A stretch of 64,000 bases of DNA from Neomelitea salexigens DSM 19753 (GCF_000422345.1 NZ_KE383819.1:75517-139516); one strand, 5' to 3'; numbered from the stretch's first letter, positions 1 to 8,718 are shown. The notes: generated by a model from the letters alone, not told the origin. A program made the numbers and translations.

Positions 1-536
1 TTGATGGGCGTACCAATAACATCGGCGCGCAGCCCCTCTGTCATGGTGCGCAAACCCGCTTTGGTAGCAGCGTAAATATTGATGGCACGTGGCATGCCCC
101 GCAGCGCACTCATTGAAGAGATGGTGACCAAGTGTCCGGCATTTTGCTCGCGAAATATGGTCATCGCCGCCTCGCACTGCGCCAAAGCACCCGTAAAATT
201 AGTCTGTGCGGTGCGAAGGTTGGCGTGGAAGTACCCGGTGCCCATCGACGCGCCCTTGCCCATTCCCGCATTCACAATCACTCTATCGAGGCTGCCCAAT
301 TCATCGCGAAAGGCATTAAACACGGTAAACACCTGCTCGTAATCACAGACATCCAGGGCTTTAATTAGCACCTTAACCTCGGGGTGCTTTGCCTCAATAT
401 CCGCTTTTATTGCCTCCAGGTTTTCAACCCGTCGCGCGCACAACGCCAAATTACAACCTTTCGCGGCAAAGGCCCGCGCCATTCCTTCACCCAGCCCTGA
501 ACTGGCACCGGTAATCAATACATTCTTTCTAAACAT
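1..536 (-). CDS. SDR family oxidoreductase, C-terminus cut by the window edge
   Basis: This is the N-terminal 178 residues of a short-chain dehydrogenase/reductase read leftwards off the window. The Rossmann motif TGASSGLG is at residues 9-16, NAG at 89-91, the catalytic Ser at 140/141 and the YxxxK pair at Tyr155 and Lys159, so all known active-site residues are present in the visible part. The ATG at 534-536 starts immediately before the dinucleotide-binding strand, as is usual. SDR enzymes use NAD(P)H to reduce or oxidise a carbonyl or alcohol; the substrate cannot be told. It is divergent from the MAPEG gene. The missing part would be the substrate-binding C-terminus. Confidence 0.88.
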   Translation of the reverse strand, partial: MFRKNVLITGASSGLGEGMARAFAAKGCNLALCARRVENLEAIKADIEAKHPEVKVLIKALDVCDYEQVFTVFNAFRDELGSLDRVIVNAGMGKGASMGTGYFHANLRTAQTNFTGALAQCEAAMTIFREQNAGHLVTISSMSALRGMPRAINIYAATKAGLRTMTEGLRADVIGTPI

Positions 537-634
537 AACGTCCCCTGATCTCATTTCTATTCACATGGATATTGTTATATTCGCTTCAGGCCAAAGCGGC
601 TACATCGATAAAAATCACAACAAAGGAAAAGACT

Positions 635-1057
635 ATGGACGCCTCTCCCATTTTACTGCCTGTGATCATCCTGGTGCTGTGGAGCATGGTTATGCTCAGC
701 TGGATGGCCATGTCACGCCTTCCAGCAATGCGAAAAGCGCGCATGCCGCCCAGCACTGGCGAACGCACCGCCGAGCTGGCAACCATGATGGACAAGCGCA
801 TTCAGTGGAAGGCTGACAACTACAACCACTTGATGGAGCAGCCAACTATTTTTTATGCCACGGCAATCGTGCTGGCCGTTCTGGGCCAGGGCGATGGCAT
901 TAACCTGGCATTCGCCTGGTTTTATGTGGCTTGCCGTATTGTCCACAGTATCGTGCAAAGCACCAGCAACGTGGTGATGCTGCGATTCAGTATTTTTGCG
1001 CTAAGCAGCCTGGCCGTGCTCGGCATGGCAGTGAATGCACTGCTCGCGCTGGTGTAA
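635..1057 (+). CDS. MAPEG family membrane protein
   Basis: A 140-residue integral membrane protein with about four hydrophobic segments, matching the MAPEG fold (membrane-associated eicosanoid/glutathione metabolism proteins). The central stretch with NHLMEQPTIFYATAIVLA is typical of bacterial MAPEG proteins. An in-frame ATG at 572 exists, but the ATG at 635 follows a good ribosome site (AAAGGAAAAG) and gives the usual family length. Bacterial MAPEG proteins are mostly uncharacterised; some are glutathione transferases. It ends right beside the convergent SDR gene, so the two probably share the termination region. Confidence 0.85.
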   Translation: MDASPILLPVIILVLWSMVMLSWMAMSRLPAMRKARMPPSTGERTAELATMMDKRIQWKADNYNHLMEQPTIFYATAIVLAVLGQGDGINLAFAWFYVACRIVHSIVQSTSNVVMLRFSIFALSSLAVLGMAVNALLALV

Positions 1058-1900
1058 TCAGCGCTTACGCATCATGCCCGCAGTATTTTTCAGCATAATT
1101 TTACGAAACCAGCGATAGGGCAGCAGGCGTTTTAGCATCACCAAACGCTTGCTGTCGTCGTGGGTAAGAATCTTAAACTGCTTTTCCTCCACCCCTCGAA
1201 ATACCTTCTCGGCAATCTCGTCGGCGCTTACTTTCGCCTTGTTAACCAACTTCTGGGTTAATACGGTAGAGGTCGGGTCTGAGGCGCGCAGCGATTCTGC
1301 CAAGTTGGTTCGAAAGAAGGCCGGACACACCACTGAAACGGCAATATTGTCGCTATCCAGCTCCAGCGTCAGCGTTTCCGATAACGCCACCACCGCCGCC
1401 TTGGTTGCACAGTAGGACGCCATTTTCGGTGGATGAATCACCCCTGCCAGCGACGCCACATTCACCAGGTGGCCACCGCCCTGCTGACGCAACAGCGGCG
1501 TGAACACCTTGCAACCGCGCACCACACCCAACACATTGATGTCCATTACCCACTGCCAGTCTTCCATGCTCTGCTGGTCGATCGCACCGGCCGTGGCAAC
1601 CCCAGCATTGTTGATGACCACATCCACACCGGACCAATGCTGGCTGAGCCAATCTGCAGCCGCTTGCAAGTCTTCCTCGCGCTGCACATCACAGTGCAAA
1701 TACTGCGCAGTGGTGACCGCCTGAAGCGTTTGCAGGGTCTCTTCACCGCGCTCGCTGTTGATGTCGCCAATGCACACCCAATAGCCGGCCTTCGCGTAGC
1801 GCTCTGCCAGGGCGCGCCCCAATCCCGATGCTCCACCGGTAATAAAAACCCGTAAAGCCTGCGTTGTCGTGCTTGTCATAGTGATTTCTGCGCCTCGCAT
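1058..1900 (-). CDS. SDR family NAD(P)-dependent oxidoreductase
   Basis: A complete short-chain dehydrogenase of 280 residues. TGGASGLG is at 21-28, NNAG at 97-100, the catalytic Ser at 150 and YxxxK at Tyr163-Lys167. The ATG at 1900 overlaps the stop codon of the upstream acyl-CoA dehydrogenase (TAATG), which points to translational coupling; an inner ATG at 1879 would remove seven residues and is equally possible. With the acyl-CoA dehydrogenase it forms a two-gene operon divergent from a LysR gene. I infer a role in catabolism of an acyl-CoA or alcohol substrate; the exact substrate is unknown. Confidence 0.88.
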   Translation of the reverse strand: MRGAEITMTSTTTQALRVFITGGASGLGRALAERYAKAGYWVCIGDINSERGEETLQTLQAVTTAQYLHCDVQREEDLQAAADWLSQHWSGVDVVINNAGVATAGAIDQQSMEDWQWVMDINVLGVVRGCKVFTPLLRQQGGGHLVNVASLAGVIHPPKMASYCATKAAVVALSETLTLELDSDNIAVSVVCPAFFRTNLAESLRASDPTSTVLTQKLVNKAKVSADEIAEKVFRGVEEKQFKILTHDDSKRLVMLKRLLPYRWFRKIMLKNTAGMMRKR

Positions 1901-3126
1901 TAGGGTGTGTTGTATTTGGCAAATTCTAGTCGGGCAATTAAATTGCGGTGCACCGCATCTGGCCCGTCGGCAATGCGCAACACCCTTGCCATTGCAAACA
2001 TGGATGCCAGCGGCGTGTCATTGCTTAGGCCCGCTCCGCCATATAATTGAATGGCTTCATCCACAACATTTTGCAGCACATTGGGCGCGACCACCTTGAT
2101 CGCAGAAATTTCGCTGAGCGCCGCCATGGCGCCAACTTGGTCGATCTTCCACGCGGCGTATTGTGTGAGTAGTCGGGCTTGGTCGATGGCAATTCTCAGG
2201 TCGGCAACGCGTTCGGGGTTGGCGCCCAACTTAATCAGCGGCTTGCCAAAGGCCTGCCGCGACTGACCGCGCTTAATCATCAACTCCAAGGCGCGCTCAG
2301 CGGCGCCAATGGCGCGCATACAGTGGTGAATACGCCCTGGCCCCAGTCGGCCCTGAGCAATTTCAAAGCCGCGCCCCAAACCCAAAATCAAGTTGTCTTT
2401 AGGCACGCGCACATTGTCAAACCACACCTCGCCGTGACCGATAGGCTCATCGAAGCCGCCAAACACCGGCAGCATACGTTTGATGGTCACCCCTGGGGTA
2501 TTCATCGGCACCAACACCATGGAATGGCGACTGTGGCGCGCGGCATCCGGGTTGCTCAGCCCCATGAATACGCCGACTTCACAGCGCGGATCGCCCACGC
2601 CTGTCGACCACCATTTTTTACCATTGAGCACCAGCTCGTCGCCGTCTACCGCTATGGTGGCTTCCATATTGGTGGCATCGGAAGAGGCAACATCCGGTTC
2701 GGTCATAAAAAACACCGACCGAATTTCAGCGTTCAGCAACGGGGTAAGCCAGCGGGCTTTTTGTGCCTCGCTGCCATACTTCCACAACACCTCCATATTG
2801 CCGGTGTCGGGCGCATTGCAGTTAAAGACTTCAGGCGCAAAATGCGAACGCCCCATTTGCTCGGCGAGCACCGCATACTCGCTTACCGACAAGCCGGCAC
2901 CGAACTCGGCATCGGGCAAAAACAGATTCCACAAGCCAAGTTCGCGAGCTTTTTCCTTAAGCGCTTCCACCTGCGGCAACACCGACCACTGCCCCCAGTC
3001 ACCACCGTGTTTGCTAAGCAGCAACTCAGGCAGTACGGCCTCTTCAACGGGCATAATATGGTTGTCAATGAAATGACGAACTTGGTCGCGCAAGTCCTGG
3101 GCACGAGGGCTGAGACTGAAATCCAT
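1900..3126 (-). CDS. Acyl-CoA dehydrogenase family protein
   Basis: A 408-residue flavoprotein of the acyl-CoA dehydrogenase family, which introduces an alpha-beta double bond into acyl-CoA thioesters and passes electrons to ETF. The FAD/substrate signature MTEPDVASSD lies at 141-150, and the C-terminal FAD-binding motif QLYGGAGLSND is near residues 360-369. AAGGAG stands a few bases before the ATG. It resembles the ACAD10/11-like group often found beside SDR genes, but chain-length specificity cannot be read. It is the first gene of an operon with the SDR and is probably controlled by the divergent LysR regulator. Confidence 0.92.
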   Translation of the reverse strand: MDFSLSPRAQDLRDQVRHFIDNHIMPVEEAVLPELLLSKHGGDWGQWSVLPQVEALKEKARELGLWNLFLPDAEFGAGLSVSEYAVLAEQMGRSHFAPEVFNCNAPDTGNMEVLWKYGSEAQKARWLTPLLNAEIRSVFFMTEPDVASSDATNMEATIAVDGDELVLNGKKWWSTGVGDPRCEVGVFMGLSNPDAARHSRHSMVLVPMNTPGVTIKRMLPVFGGFDEPIGHGEVWFDNVRVPKDNLILGLGRGFEIAQGRLGPGRIHHCMRAIGAAERALELMIKRGQSRQAFGKPLIKLGANPERVADLRIAIDQARLLTQYAAWKIDQVGAMAALSEISAIKVVAPNVLQNVVDEAIQLYGGAGLSNDTPLASMFAMARVLRIADGPDAVHRNLIARLEFAKYNTP

Positions 3127-3183
3127 GATCGGCTCCTTACAGGTTTAGCCAACCAGATTACGGCTACTCAAAACATCAGTCTA

Positions 3184-3215
3184 ATTTATTTTATAAATCA
3201 GTTATTATTCTGATT
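3184..3215. promoter_or_regulatory. Two overlapping inverted repeats between acyl-CoA dehydrogenase and lysR
   Basis: The AT-rich gap between the divergent acyl-CoA dehydrogenase and LysR genes holds ATTTAT-N3-ATAAAT (3184-3198) and AATCAG-N8-CTGATT (3196-3215). Both are perfect palindromes, and the second has the T-N11-A arrangement typical of LysR-family sites. The position suggests an operator serving both directions; binding itself is inferred. Confidence 0.5.
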
Positions 3216-3237
3216 ATGAATGAATTGAGTGACCGCC

Positions 3238-4128
3238 ATGGACCTGAATCTGTTTCGCGTTTTTGACGCGATCTACCGCGCTGGCTCGTTAACGGAAGCC
3301 GCCCGCGACCTACACCTAAGCCAACCGGCGGTGAGCAACGCCCTGTCGCGCCTGCGCGAGCATTTCGACGACCCCCTGTTCATCAGGCGTGGCCGCAGCA
3401 TCGCGCCAACCCCGGTCGCTGACACCATCGCCGACGACATCCAATCTGCGCTGAGTTTGTTGCAAGACAGTGTGCACCGCGGGCAGCATTTTGAGCCAAG
3501 CGCCTCACAGCGACGCTTTGTATTGGGTCTGGGCGACACCATGGAATTCCTGCTGCTGCCGCCACTGATCAAGCAGCTGTCAGCAAGTGCGCCCGGGCTT
3601 TCTATACACAGTCGGCGGCTGCGCCGGGATCAACTCAGCCGCCACCTCGCCCTTGGGGAGCTGTCATTGGCGGTGGATGTTCCCCAGCCTGTCGACAGCA
3701 GTATTGAGCAGCGCCCCTTGCGCAGCGAGCCGCTCTGCGTACTGATGCGTGCCGACCATCCACTAGCCGCGCAAGCTCTCACCATGGAAGGTTACCTGCA
3801 GGCGCGGCATATCGGTGTTTCCGGGCGGCGGGAAGGAGCGCTTTTTGAGGATATACAGTTACAGCAGCAGGGCTTCAAACGTCAGGTGCAGGTACGCGGT
3901 CAGAGCTACCATGCAGCCTGCCATGTTGTGGCTGCATCGTCGCTGCTCCTCACCCTTCCCCAGCAGCTGGGTGAGCGCTACGCCGACTTACTCGGTTTAG
4001 CGCTGCACCCCTTGCCTGCGCTTACCCCCACACTCGACATGACACTCTACTGGCACCGCAGCGCCAATGCCGACGCGGGGCACCGATGGCTACGCGAACA
4101 ACTCACTGCATTGGCGGCAACGTTATGA
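3238..4128 (+). CDS. LysR family transcriptional regulator
   Basis: A 296-residue LysR-type regulator. The winged helix-turn-helix covers residues 1-60 with the family signature LTEAARDLHLSQPAVSNALSRLR, split here only by normal variation; the rest is the periplasmic-binding-like effector domain. The PTPVADTIADDI and DPLFIRRG segments place it with the NodD/PcpR-like branch. I chose the ATG at 3238 (MDLNLFRVFDA), the usual family start, over the GTG at 3229. It is divergent from the acyl-CoA dehydrogenase/SDR operon, with palindromes between them, so it most likely controls that operon. The effector is unknown. Confidence 0.9.
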   Translation: MDLNLFRVFDAIYRAGSLTEAARDLHLSQPAVSNALSRLREHFDDPLFIRRGRSIAPTPVADTIADDIQSALSLLQDSVHRGQHFEPSASQRRFVLGLGDTMEFLLLPPLIKQLSASAPGLSIHSRRLRRDQLSRHLALGELSLAVDVPQPVDSSIEQRPLRSEPLCVLMRADHPLAAQALTMEGYLQARHIGVSGRREGALFEDIQLQQQGFKRQVQVRGQSYHAACHVVAASSLLLTLPQQLGERYADLLGLALHPLPALTPTLDMTLYWHRSANADAGHRWLREQLTALAATL

Positions 4129-4146
4129 GCGCCGCCGGCCAAATAG

Positions 4147-4662
4147 CTAGTATTGCATCTGCAGGCTTACTGTGAGGCCTTCCAACGCATATTCATCCCT
4201 ATCTAACAAGCTCGCATACTCGATATTGAGGAGCGCAGGCGACTCAGTAAAAGAAACTTGCAGGCCTAGGCCATAACTCAAGCCACTGTTGCCACCATCT
4301 CCTGGAGCACCGCCATTCAGCTCAAACTTACTTCTACCGAGCAACGCATAAGGGTAGAGACGATCTGAAAGTGGCATGCCGGCACGAAGGTAAGCACCCA
4401 GCATATGATTAACGTCAATGCCGCTTCCTACATTCGTGGTCTCTCCCTCTTCACCGACCAAATACCGTAGCTCAATCGCGAAGTGCTCGTTAACAGGGAA
4501 CCCCAACAATGCCCCATAGGCGGCTAGATCACCGTCAAAATCACCAGCTTCGTAGAGTATGTGAGAATAGATTGCGCCCACATAGACGACAGGGCCTTGC
4601 TCATTCGCCAACGCTGGAGACGACAAAACACCCAAACAGATAAAAGGAGCGAATCCCTTCAT
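4147..4662 (-). CDS. Small outer-membrane beta-barrel protein
   Basis: A 171-residue protein with a signal peptide ending in PALA at about residue 19. Alternating hydrophobic and polar residues and a C-terminal VSLQMQY strand ending in an aromatic residue are typical of an eight-stranded outer-membrane barrel (OmpA/opacity-like fold). Motifs such as NEHFAIELRYLVG and YPYALLGRSKFEL fit barrel strands. No specific function can be assigned. It is convergent with the LysR gene, and nothing links it to a pathway. Confidence 0.75.
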   Translation of the reverse strand: MKGFAPFICLGVLSSPALANEQGPVVYVGAIYSHILYEAGDFDGDLAAYGALLGFPVNEHFAIELRYLVGEEGETTNVGSGIDVNHMLGAYLRAGMPLSDRLYPYALLGRSKFELNGGAPGDGGNSGLSYGLGLQVSFTESPALLNIEYASLLDRDEYALEGLTVSLQMQY

Positions 4663-4765
4663 AACAACAATCCTTATAGAAAAATTTGCGCCATAGAGTA
4701 GCTGTTATAGCAGGGACAGCCATCTGGGGTAATACTTAGATATGTAAGGCATCACTAGGTAAACC

Positions 4766-5782
4766 TCAACTCGCAGCCGCAAGCTGGTTGCGTCCAGCGG
4801 ACTTCGCGGCGTAGAGTTGCGCATCAGCCAGTGCCAGTAGAGCGTCCTCGCTACTGTCAGGCGTGGGAGCCAAGCAGGCCAAGCCCACACTGGCGGTAAG
4901 CACCGGCGCTATTGGCGACGCTCGGTTTGGCAGGGCAAGCTGTTTGATCGCGGCATTCAACGGCTCAAGAAGCTCCCGCGCTTGCTCAATGGAGGTATTG
5001 CCCATCACTAGCGCAAACTCCTCGCCACCGTAGCGGGCGCAGATGTCTGTGGAGCGCTTTGCAAACTGACCCAACAACTGCCCTACCTGCCTGAGACAAT
5101 CATCCCCGGACTGGTGACCATAGGTGTCGTTGACCAGTTTGAAATAGTCGATATCAATAATTGCCAAGCTAACAGGCAGCCCAAGGCGGGCGCAGCGCCG
5201 CCACTCATTGCGAAAAAACTCGTCAAAACACCGTCGATTCGCCACGCCCGTTAACCCATCTGAGCGGGCGAGCTTGCTTGCCAGCTCTTCGGCTTGCTTC
5301 CTCTCGGTAATATCTTGATGGGAAATGACAAAATAGCTGACATCACAGAGAGAAAAACGCGTGACGCGCATCATGAACCAGCGCGACTGATCGGGATTGT
5401 CGCAGGGGTACTCCAGATAAAAATGGTTGCGCTGACTGCCGATTAAATCGCGAATGCCTGCCGCCGCGCGCCCAGCCAGCTCGTCTCCCGATGCCGCCGA
5501 GCGGTCGCACACCGACAAGTAGTTCTGCCCCATCCATTCACGGGGTGCGCCGCAGGCGTTTTTCTCTGCAAACTGCCGCCAGCGGCTGTTCACATAAAGG
5601 ATCAAACCACTCTCGTCGATGACGGCGATATGCTCGGTCATCGTATCGAGGGTCATTTTCAGGAATTCATGCGACCGTTCCATGCCAACATCACCATTAA
5701 AGGACGCCCGTCGCATGCCACCTTCACTACTTACAACGGATCTTTTAGGTTGCGGGCAAATTAGCGGCCGTTGTATTCGCAT
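4766..5782 (-). CDS. PAS-GGDEF diguanylate cyclase
   Basis: A 338-residue protein with a PAS sensor domain (about 45-160, ending in the linker DITERKQAEE) and a GGDEF domain (about 170-335). The active-site sequence is YGGEEF with GGEEF at 252-256, and an RxxD inhibitory site (RSTD) sits at 243-246, five residues before it. It should therefore make cyclic di-GMP from two GTP and be product-inhibited. AGGGG lies just before the ATG at 5782; a second Met at residue 34 is less likely. No transmembrane segment is seen. It may be co-transcribed with the DUF2059 gene, 19 bases upstream. Cyclic di-GMP commonly controls exopolysaccharide, of which this window carries a full locus. Confidence 0.93.
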   Translation of the reverse strand: MRIQRPLICPQPKRSVVSSEGGMRRASFNGDVGMERSHEFLKMTLDTMTEHIAVIDESGLILYVNSRWRQFAEKNACGAPREWMGQNYLSVCDRSAASGDELAGRAAAGIRDLIGSQRNHFYLEYPCDNPDQSRWFMMRVTRFSLCDVSYFVISHQDITERKQAEELASKLARSDGLTGVANRRCFDEFFRNEWRRCARLGLPVSLAIIDIDYFKLVNDTYGHQSGDDCLRQVGQLLGQFAKRSTDICARYGGEEFALVMGNTSIEQARELLEPLNAAIKQLALPNRASPIAPVLTASVGLACLAPTPDSSEDALLALADAQLYAAKSAGRNQLAAAS

Positions 5783-5801
5783 TAACCCCTAGCGCGAATG
5801 G

Positions 5802-6314
5802 TTAGAGGAGCTCTTCTTTCTCTAGCCGCTGACTAACGCGACGACGAATCTCCGCAGACAAGCGCTCACCGTACTCTCGCCCCAGTTGACTGCTGCGCGC
5901 ATTGATTGCCGGCGTGACCCGCAGCAGCGTTTTTCCCAGGTCGCTACGGTAAAACGTCAATAGCTCACGGAGCTGGGGCCCGGTCAATGCCTCAGTGTAA
6001 ATCTCGCGCATTGCATTGGCATAGGCATCGCTGGCAATGAGCCGGCTGTAAATCACCGCATCAACCTCTTCTTTAACCACACTGTTCGCCGCTGCGGGTA
6101 AATTCGGGTAACTGGCCCGTAACTGACGGGTCAGACTGTCGTTAAACAGGCGGGAAAATTGGCTGGCAATGGTCGGCACCGACTGGCCAGTCAGCTCAAG
6201 CAAGCTATCAACAAGTGCGTGTTTCTCATCAGCAGATTGCGCATAACCCGGCATAGCGAACAGGCATGCGCACAACATTACAGCTGGTATTTTCATTGGC
6301 AGTCTCATCAACAT
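5802..6314 (-). CDS. DUF2059 domain-containing secreted protein
   Basis: A 170-residue exported protein with a signal peptide ending at GYAQS. The region with AMREIYTEALTGPQLRELLTFYRS and DLGKTLL is characteristic of the DUF2059 family, a helical periplasmic domain of unknown function. Three in-frame Met codons (residues 1, 3 and 7) could start the protein; the seventh gives the most compact signal peptide. The diguanylate cyclase follows 19 bases downstream on the same strand, so the two may form a short operon. Confidence 0.8.
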   Translation of the reverse strand: MLMRLPMKIPAVMLCACLFAMPGYAQSADEKHALVDSLLELTGQSVPTIASQFSRLFNDSLTRQLRASYPNLPAAANSVVKEEVDAVIYSRLIASDAYANAMREIYTEALTGPQLRELLTFYRSDLGKTLLRVTPAINARSSQLGREYGERLSAEIRRRVSQRLEKEELL

Positions 6315-6386
6315 TATTACTGCCCAAGCATAACCGCTCAGCCTGCCGACGTCCTGCTGAGGTGCACAACACCGCGATGGCAGAAA

Positions 6387-6824
6387 CTATGTCGCCACGC
6401 TGACGGCTGCCTCCAACACTTTCTCGCCGCTGACAGAGTTAGCAATTAAGCAGGCTTTCTCAGATTTATGCAGCAGGCGCTCAGCCACCTCCACGCTGAC
6501 ACCCTCGGGTATTTGCAGGCGAGCGCGGGTAACAAAACGCGTAAAACGGACAGCTCCGTCGCTCTTCTCCAAGGTGCCATCGACCTCACAGGACAGACTC
6601 AACCACTCAAGGTGAGAGGCCCGGGCCACCGCCTTGAAAGTTAAAATAAAACAGTCGGCCATCGATGCCAGTATCAGCGTTTCCGGCGACCACTTGTCAC
6701 CCGGGCCGCCAAATTCAGCGGGCGGTGCCGATAGCAGATTTTCCAGCCCTGCCGCACTCAAGCTAACGTCGGAAGCCGACTCGGCGCGACCACTAACTGT
6801 GTACAAATGGGGAAGTGCTTGCAT
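6387..6824 (-). CDS. OsmC family protein
   Basis: A 145-residue protein of the OsmC/Ohr superfamily. The two conserved cysteines are present: Cys58 in MADCFILTF and Cys125 in SEKACLIANS. These form the thiol centre that reduces organic hydroperoxides in characterised members. The ATG at 6824 has GGAG about eight bases upstream and gives the typical family length; an earlier ATG ten codons upstream lacks a ribosome site. It stands alone, upstream of the DUF2059 gene on the same strand. Whether it is an Ohr, an OsmC or a YhfA-like member is not decidable here. Confidence 0.88.
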   Translation of the reverse strand: MQALPHLYTVSGRAESASDVSLSAAGLENLLSAPPAEFGGPGDKWSPETLILASMADCFILTFKAVARASHLEWLSLSCEVDGTLEKSDGAVRFTRFVTRARLQIPEGVSVEVAERLLHKSEKACLIANSVSGEKVLEAAVSVAT

Positions 6825-7114
6825 CGGCGTTCTCCTTTCCAGGCAACCATTCAAACACAGCTCCCCGCCAGCAAAACATGCGCTTGATCAAGAACACCAT
6901 CGCTTATTGAAGATGTGACTCACTCAACACCCAGATCAAAATAGGGGTAAATACTTAGGTACATTCGTAGTACCCCCTGTTCAAATCACAACTAAGACGC
7001 AACAAACGCTGTCCGTGATATTTCTGGGGCGACACCTAGCGGTATCTCGCTGACAGGCGGTGTCGTGATCTCGCTCCGCTCAAAGTAATAATTAAGGATG
7101 AAGGGAGACTTCTC

Positions 7115-8659
7115 ATGCCAATTAAAAAGATGAAAAACACTCTGGCCCTGAGCGTTGCGCTCGCGGCTTCTAGCGCGGGACACGCGCAAACTGCTCCTCT
7201 GCCACTGGACGCATTGACTGGCCTGCTGGGCAGCATTCCCGGCCTTAGCGCCCTCCCCTTAGATTCACTGGGTAGCGGCGGACTGCCAGGGCTCGACGGC
7301 TTACCTGACGGCGGTCTCCCCGGGCTCGACGCTCTCGGCAGCGCCCCGGGTTTAGACGCCCTGTCACCCTTATTTGATGCCCTCGCCGGTCTTGGCGGTG
7401 GCGGCGCGCCAAGCCTGCCCGGCCTTGATGCTCTGCCGATTCCCGGCATGGACGGCGGTAATGGCGGCGCACCCGGGCTGGACGCCTTAGCACCGTTGTT
7501 TGATGCCCTAGCAGGTCTCGGTGGCGGCGGCGCGCCAAGCCTGCCCGGCCTTGATGCTCTGCCGATTCCCGGCATGGACGGCGGTAATGGCGGCGCACCC
7601 GGGCTGGACGCCTTAGCACCGTTGTTTGATGCCCTAGCAGGTCTCGGTGGCGGCGGCGCGCCAAGCCTGCCCGGCCTTGATGCTCTGCCGATTCCCGGCA
7701 TGGACGGCGGTAGTGGCGGCGCACCCGGACTGGACGCCTTAGCACCGTTGTTTGACGCCCTAGCAGGCCTCGGTGGCGGCGGCGCACCAAGCCTGCCCGG
7801 CCTGGATGCTCTGCCTGTTCCCGGCATGGGTGGTGGTAGCGGTGGCGCACCCGGACTGGACGCCTTAGCACCGTTGTTTGATGCCCTCGCTGGTCTTGGT
7901 GGCGGCGGCGCGCCAAGCATTCCTGGCTTAGATGCTCTGCCTATCCCCGGCATGGACGGCGGTAGTGGCGGCGCACCCGGACTGGACGCTTTAGCACCGT
8001 TGTTTGATGCCCTCGCTGGCCTTGGTGGTGGCGGCGCGCCAAGCATTCCTGGCCTGGACGCTCTGCCTATCCCCGGCATGGACGGTGGCGGTAGCGGTGG
8101 CGCACCCGGACTGGATGCCTTAGCCCCGTTGTTTGATGCCCTCGCGGGCCTCGGTGGTGGCGGCGCGCCAAGCATTCCTGGCCTGGACGCGCTGCCGATT
8201 CCCGGCATGGACGGTGGCGGTAGCGGTGGCGCACCCGGACTGGATGCCTTAGCCCCGTTGTTTGATGCCTTAGCTGGTCTTGGTGGCGGCGGCGCGCCAA
8301 GTATTCCTGGCCTGGACGCTCTGCCTATCCCCGGCATGGACGGTGGCGGTAGCGGTAGCGGTGGCATCCCACCCCAGCTCCAAGGCTTTGTTGATTACCT
8401 TAGCCCCGCAAAGATCGAGAGCATTGTCGTTGCCCTGCAGGACTTTGGTACCGCAATCGCGGCTGATCCGCAGTCATTAGCGGGCTTTCAGGACACCCTG
8501 GGGCCAGATTTGGTATTCACGCTGATTCCGGTGGTAGGTGTAATGGCCGACGACCCAGCCTCTGCACCCGCCTACTTTACTGAAGGCGGAACCTTGCTGA
8601 ATCCACAAATCACATTGTTGCCACCCATCCCGTTCATTACTGCGGAACTGGCAATGTAA
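7115..8659 (+). CDS. Secreted protein with eight 42-43-residue Gly/Pro/Leu/Asp repeats
   Basis: A 514-residue protein not recognised from any family. A signal peptide ends at GHAQ (about residue 25). It is followed by a Leu/Gly/Asp-rich lead-in, eight tandem units of 42-43 residues (about 77-417), each built as APGLDALAPLFDALAGLG, GGGAPSLPGLDALP and IPGMDGGNGG, and a non-repetitive C-terminal domain of about 95 residues ending in FITAELAM. GGGAG-type sequence lies before the ATG and a strong terminator follows, so it is a monocistronic gene. The composition suggests an extended, low-complexity surface or matrix protein. The C-terminal domain might be the functional or anchoring part. An antisense open frame of 443 codons is a by-product of the repeat. 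Confidence 0.85.
   Translation: MPIKKMKNTLALSVALAASSAGHAQTAPLPLDALTGLLGSIPGLSALPLDSLGSGGLPGLDGLPDGGLPGLDALGSAPGLDALSPLFDALAGLGGGGAPSLPGLDALPIPGMDGGNGGAPGLDALAPLFDALAGLGGGGAPSLPGLDALPIPGMDGGNGGAPGLDALAPLFDALAGLGGGGAPSLPGLDALPIPGMDGGSGGAPGLDALAPLFDALAGLGGGGAPSLPGLDALPVPGMGGGSGGAPGLDALAPLFDALAGLGGGGAPSIPGLDALPIPGMDGGSGGAPGLDALAPLFDALAGLGGGGAPSIPGLDALPIPGMDGGGSGGAPGLDALAPLFDALAGLGGGGAPSIPGLDALPIPGMDGGGSGGAPGLDALAPLFDALAGLGGGGAPSIPGLDALPIPGMDGGGSGSGGIPPQLQGFVDYLSPAKIESIVVALQDFGTAIAADPQSLAGFQDTLGPDLVFTLIPVVGVMADDPASAPAYFTEGGTLLNPQITLLPPIPFITAELAM
7343..8363 (+). repeat. Tandem array of eight 126-129 bp coding repeats
   Basis: Eight head-to-tail units lie inside the repeat-protein gene. Units start at about 7343, 7469, 7595, 7721, 7847, 7973, 8102 and 8231. 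The first five are 126 bp, and later units gain a codon in the Gly/Ser linker (129 bp). The second and third units differ by a single base, so the array expanded recently and copy number probably varies between strains. Confidence 0.93.
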
Positions 8660-8694
8660 GTTGTACTTGTTCGTCCTCCAGACGTACGAGATTT

Positions 8695-8718
8695 GCGCGG
8701 CTTAAGCCGCGCTTTTTT
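8695..8718 (+). terminator. Rho-independent terminator of the repeat-protein gene
   Basis: A perfect stem GCGCGGC / GCCGCGC with a TTAA loop is followed by six T residues, 35 bases after the repeat-protein stop codon. Confidence 0.93.

Noticed and set aside
2179-3213. 344-codon open frame antisense to the acyl-CoA dehydrogenase
   Set aside because: The sense frame has clear family motifs and a good ribosome site; the antisense product has none.
7036-8367. 443-codon open frame antisense to the repeat protein
   Set aside because: It exists because the repeat unit lacks antisense stops. It is Arg/Ser/Pro-rich with no start signal, and the sense strand has a signal peptide, ribosome site and terminator.
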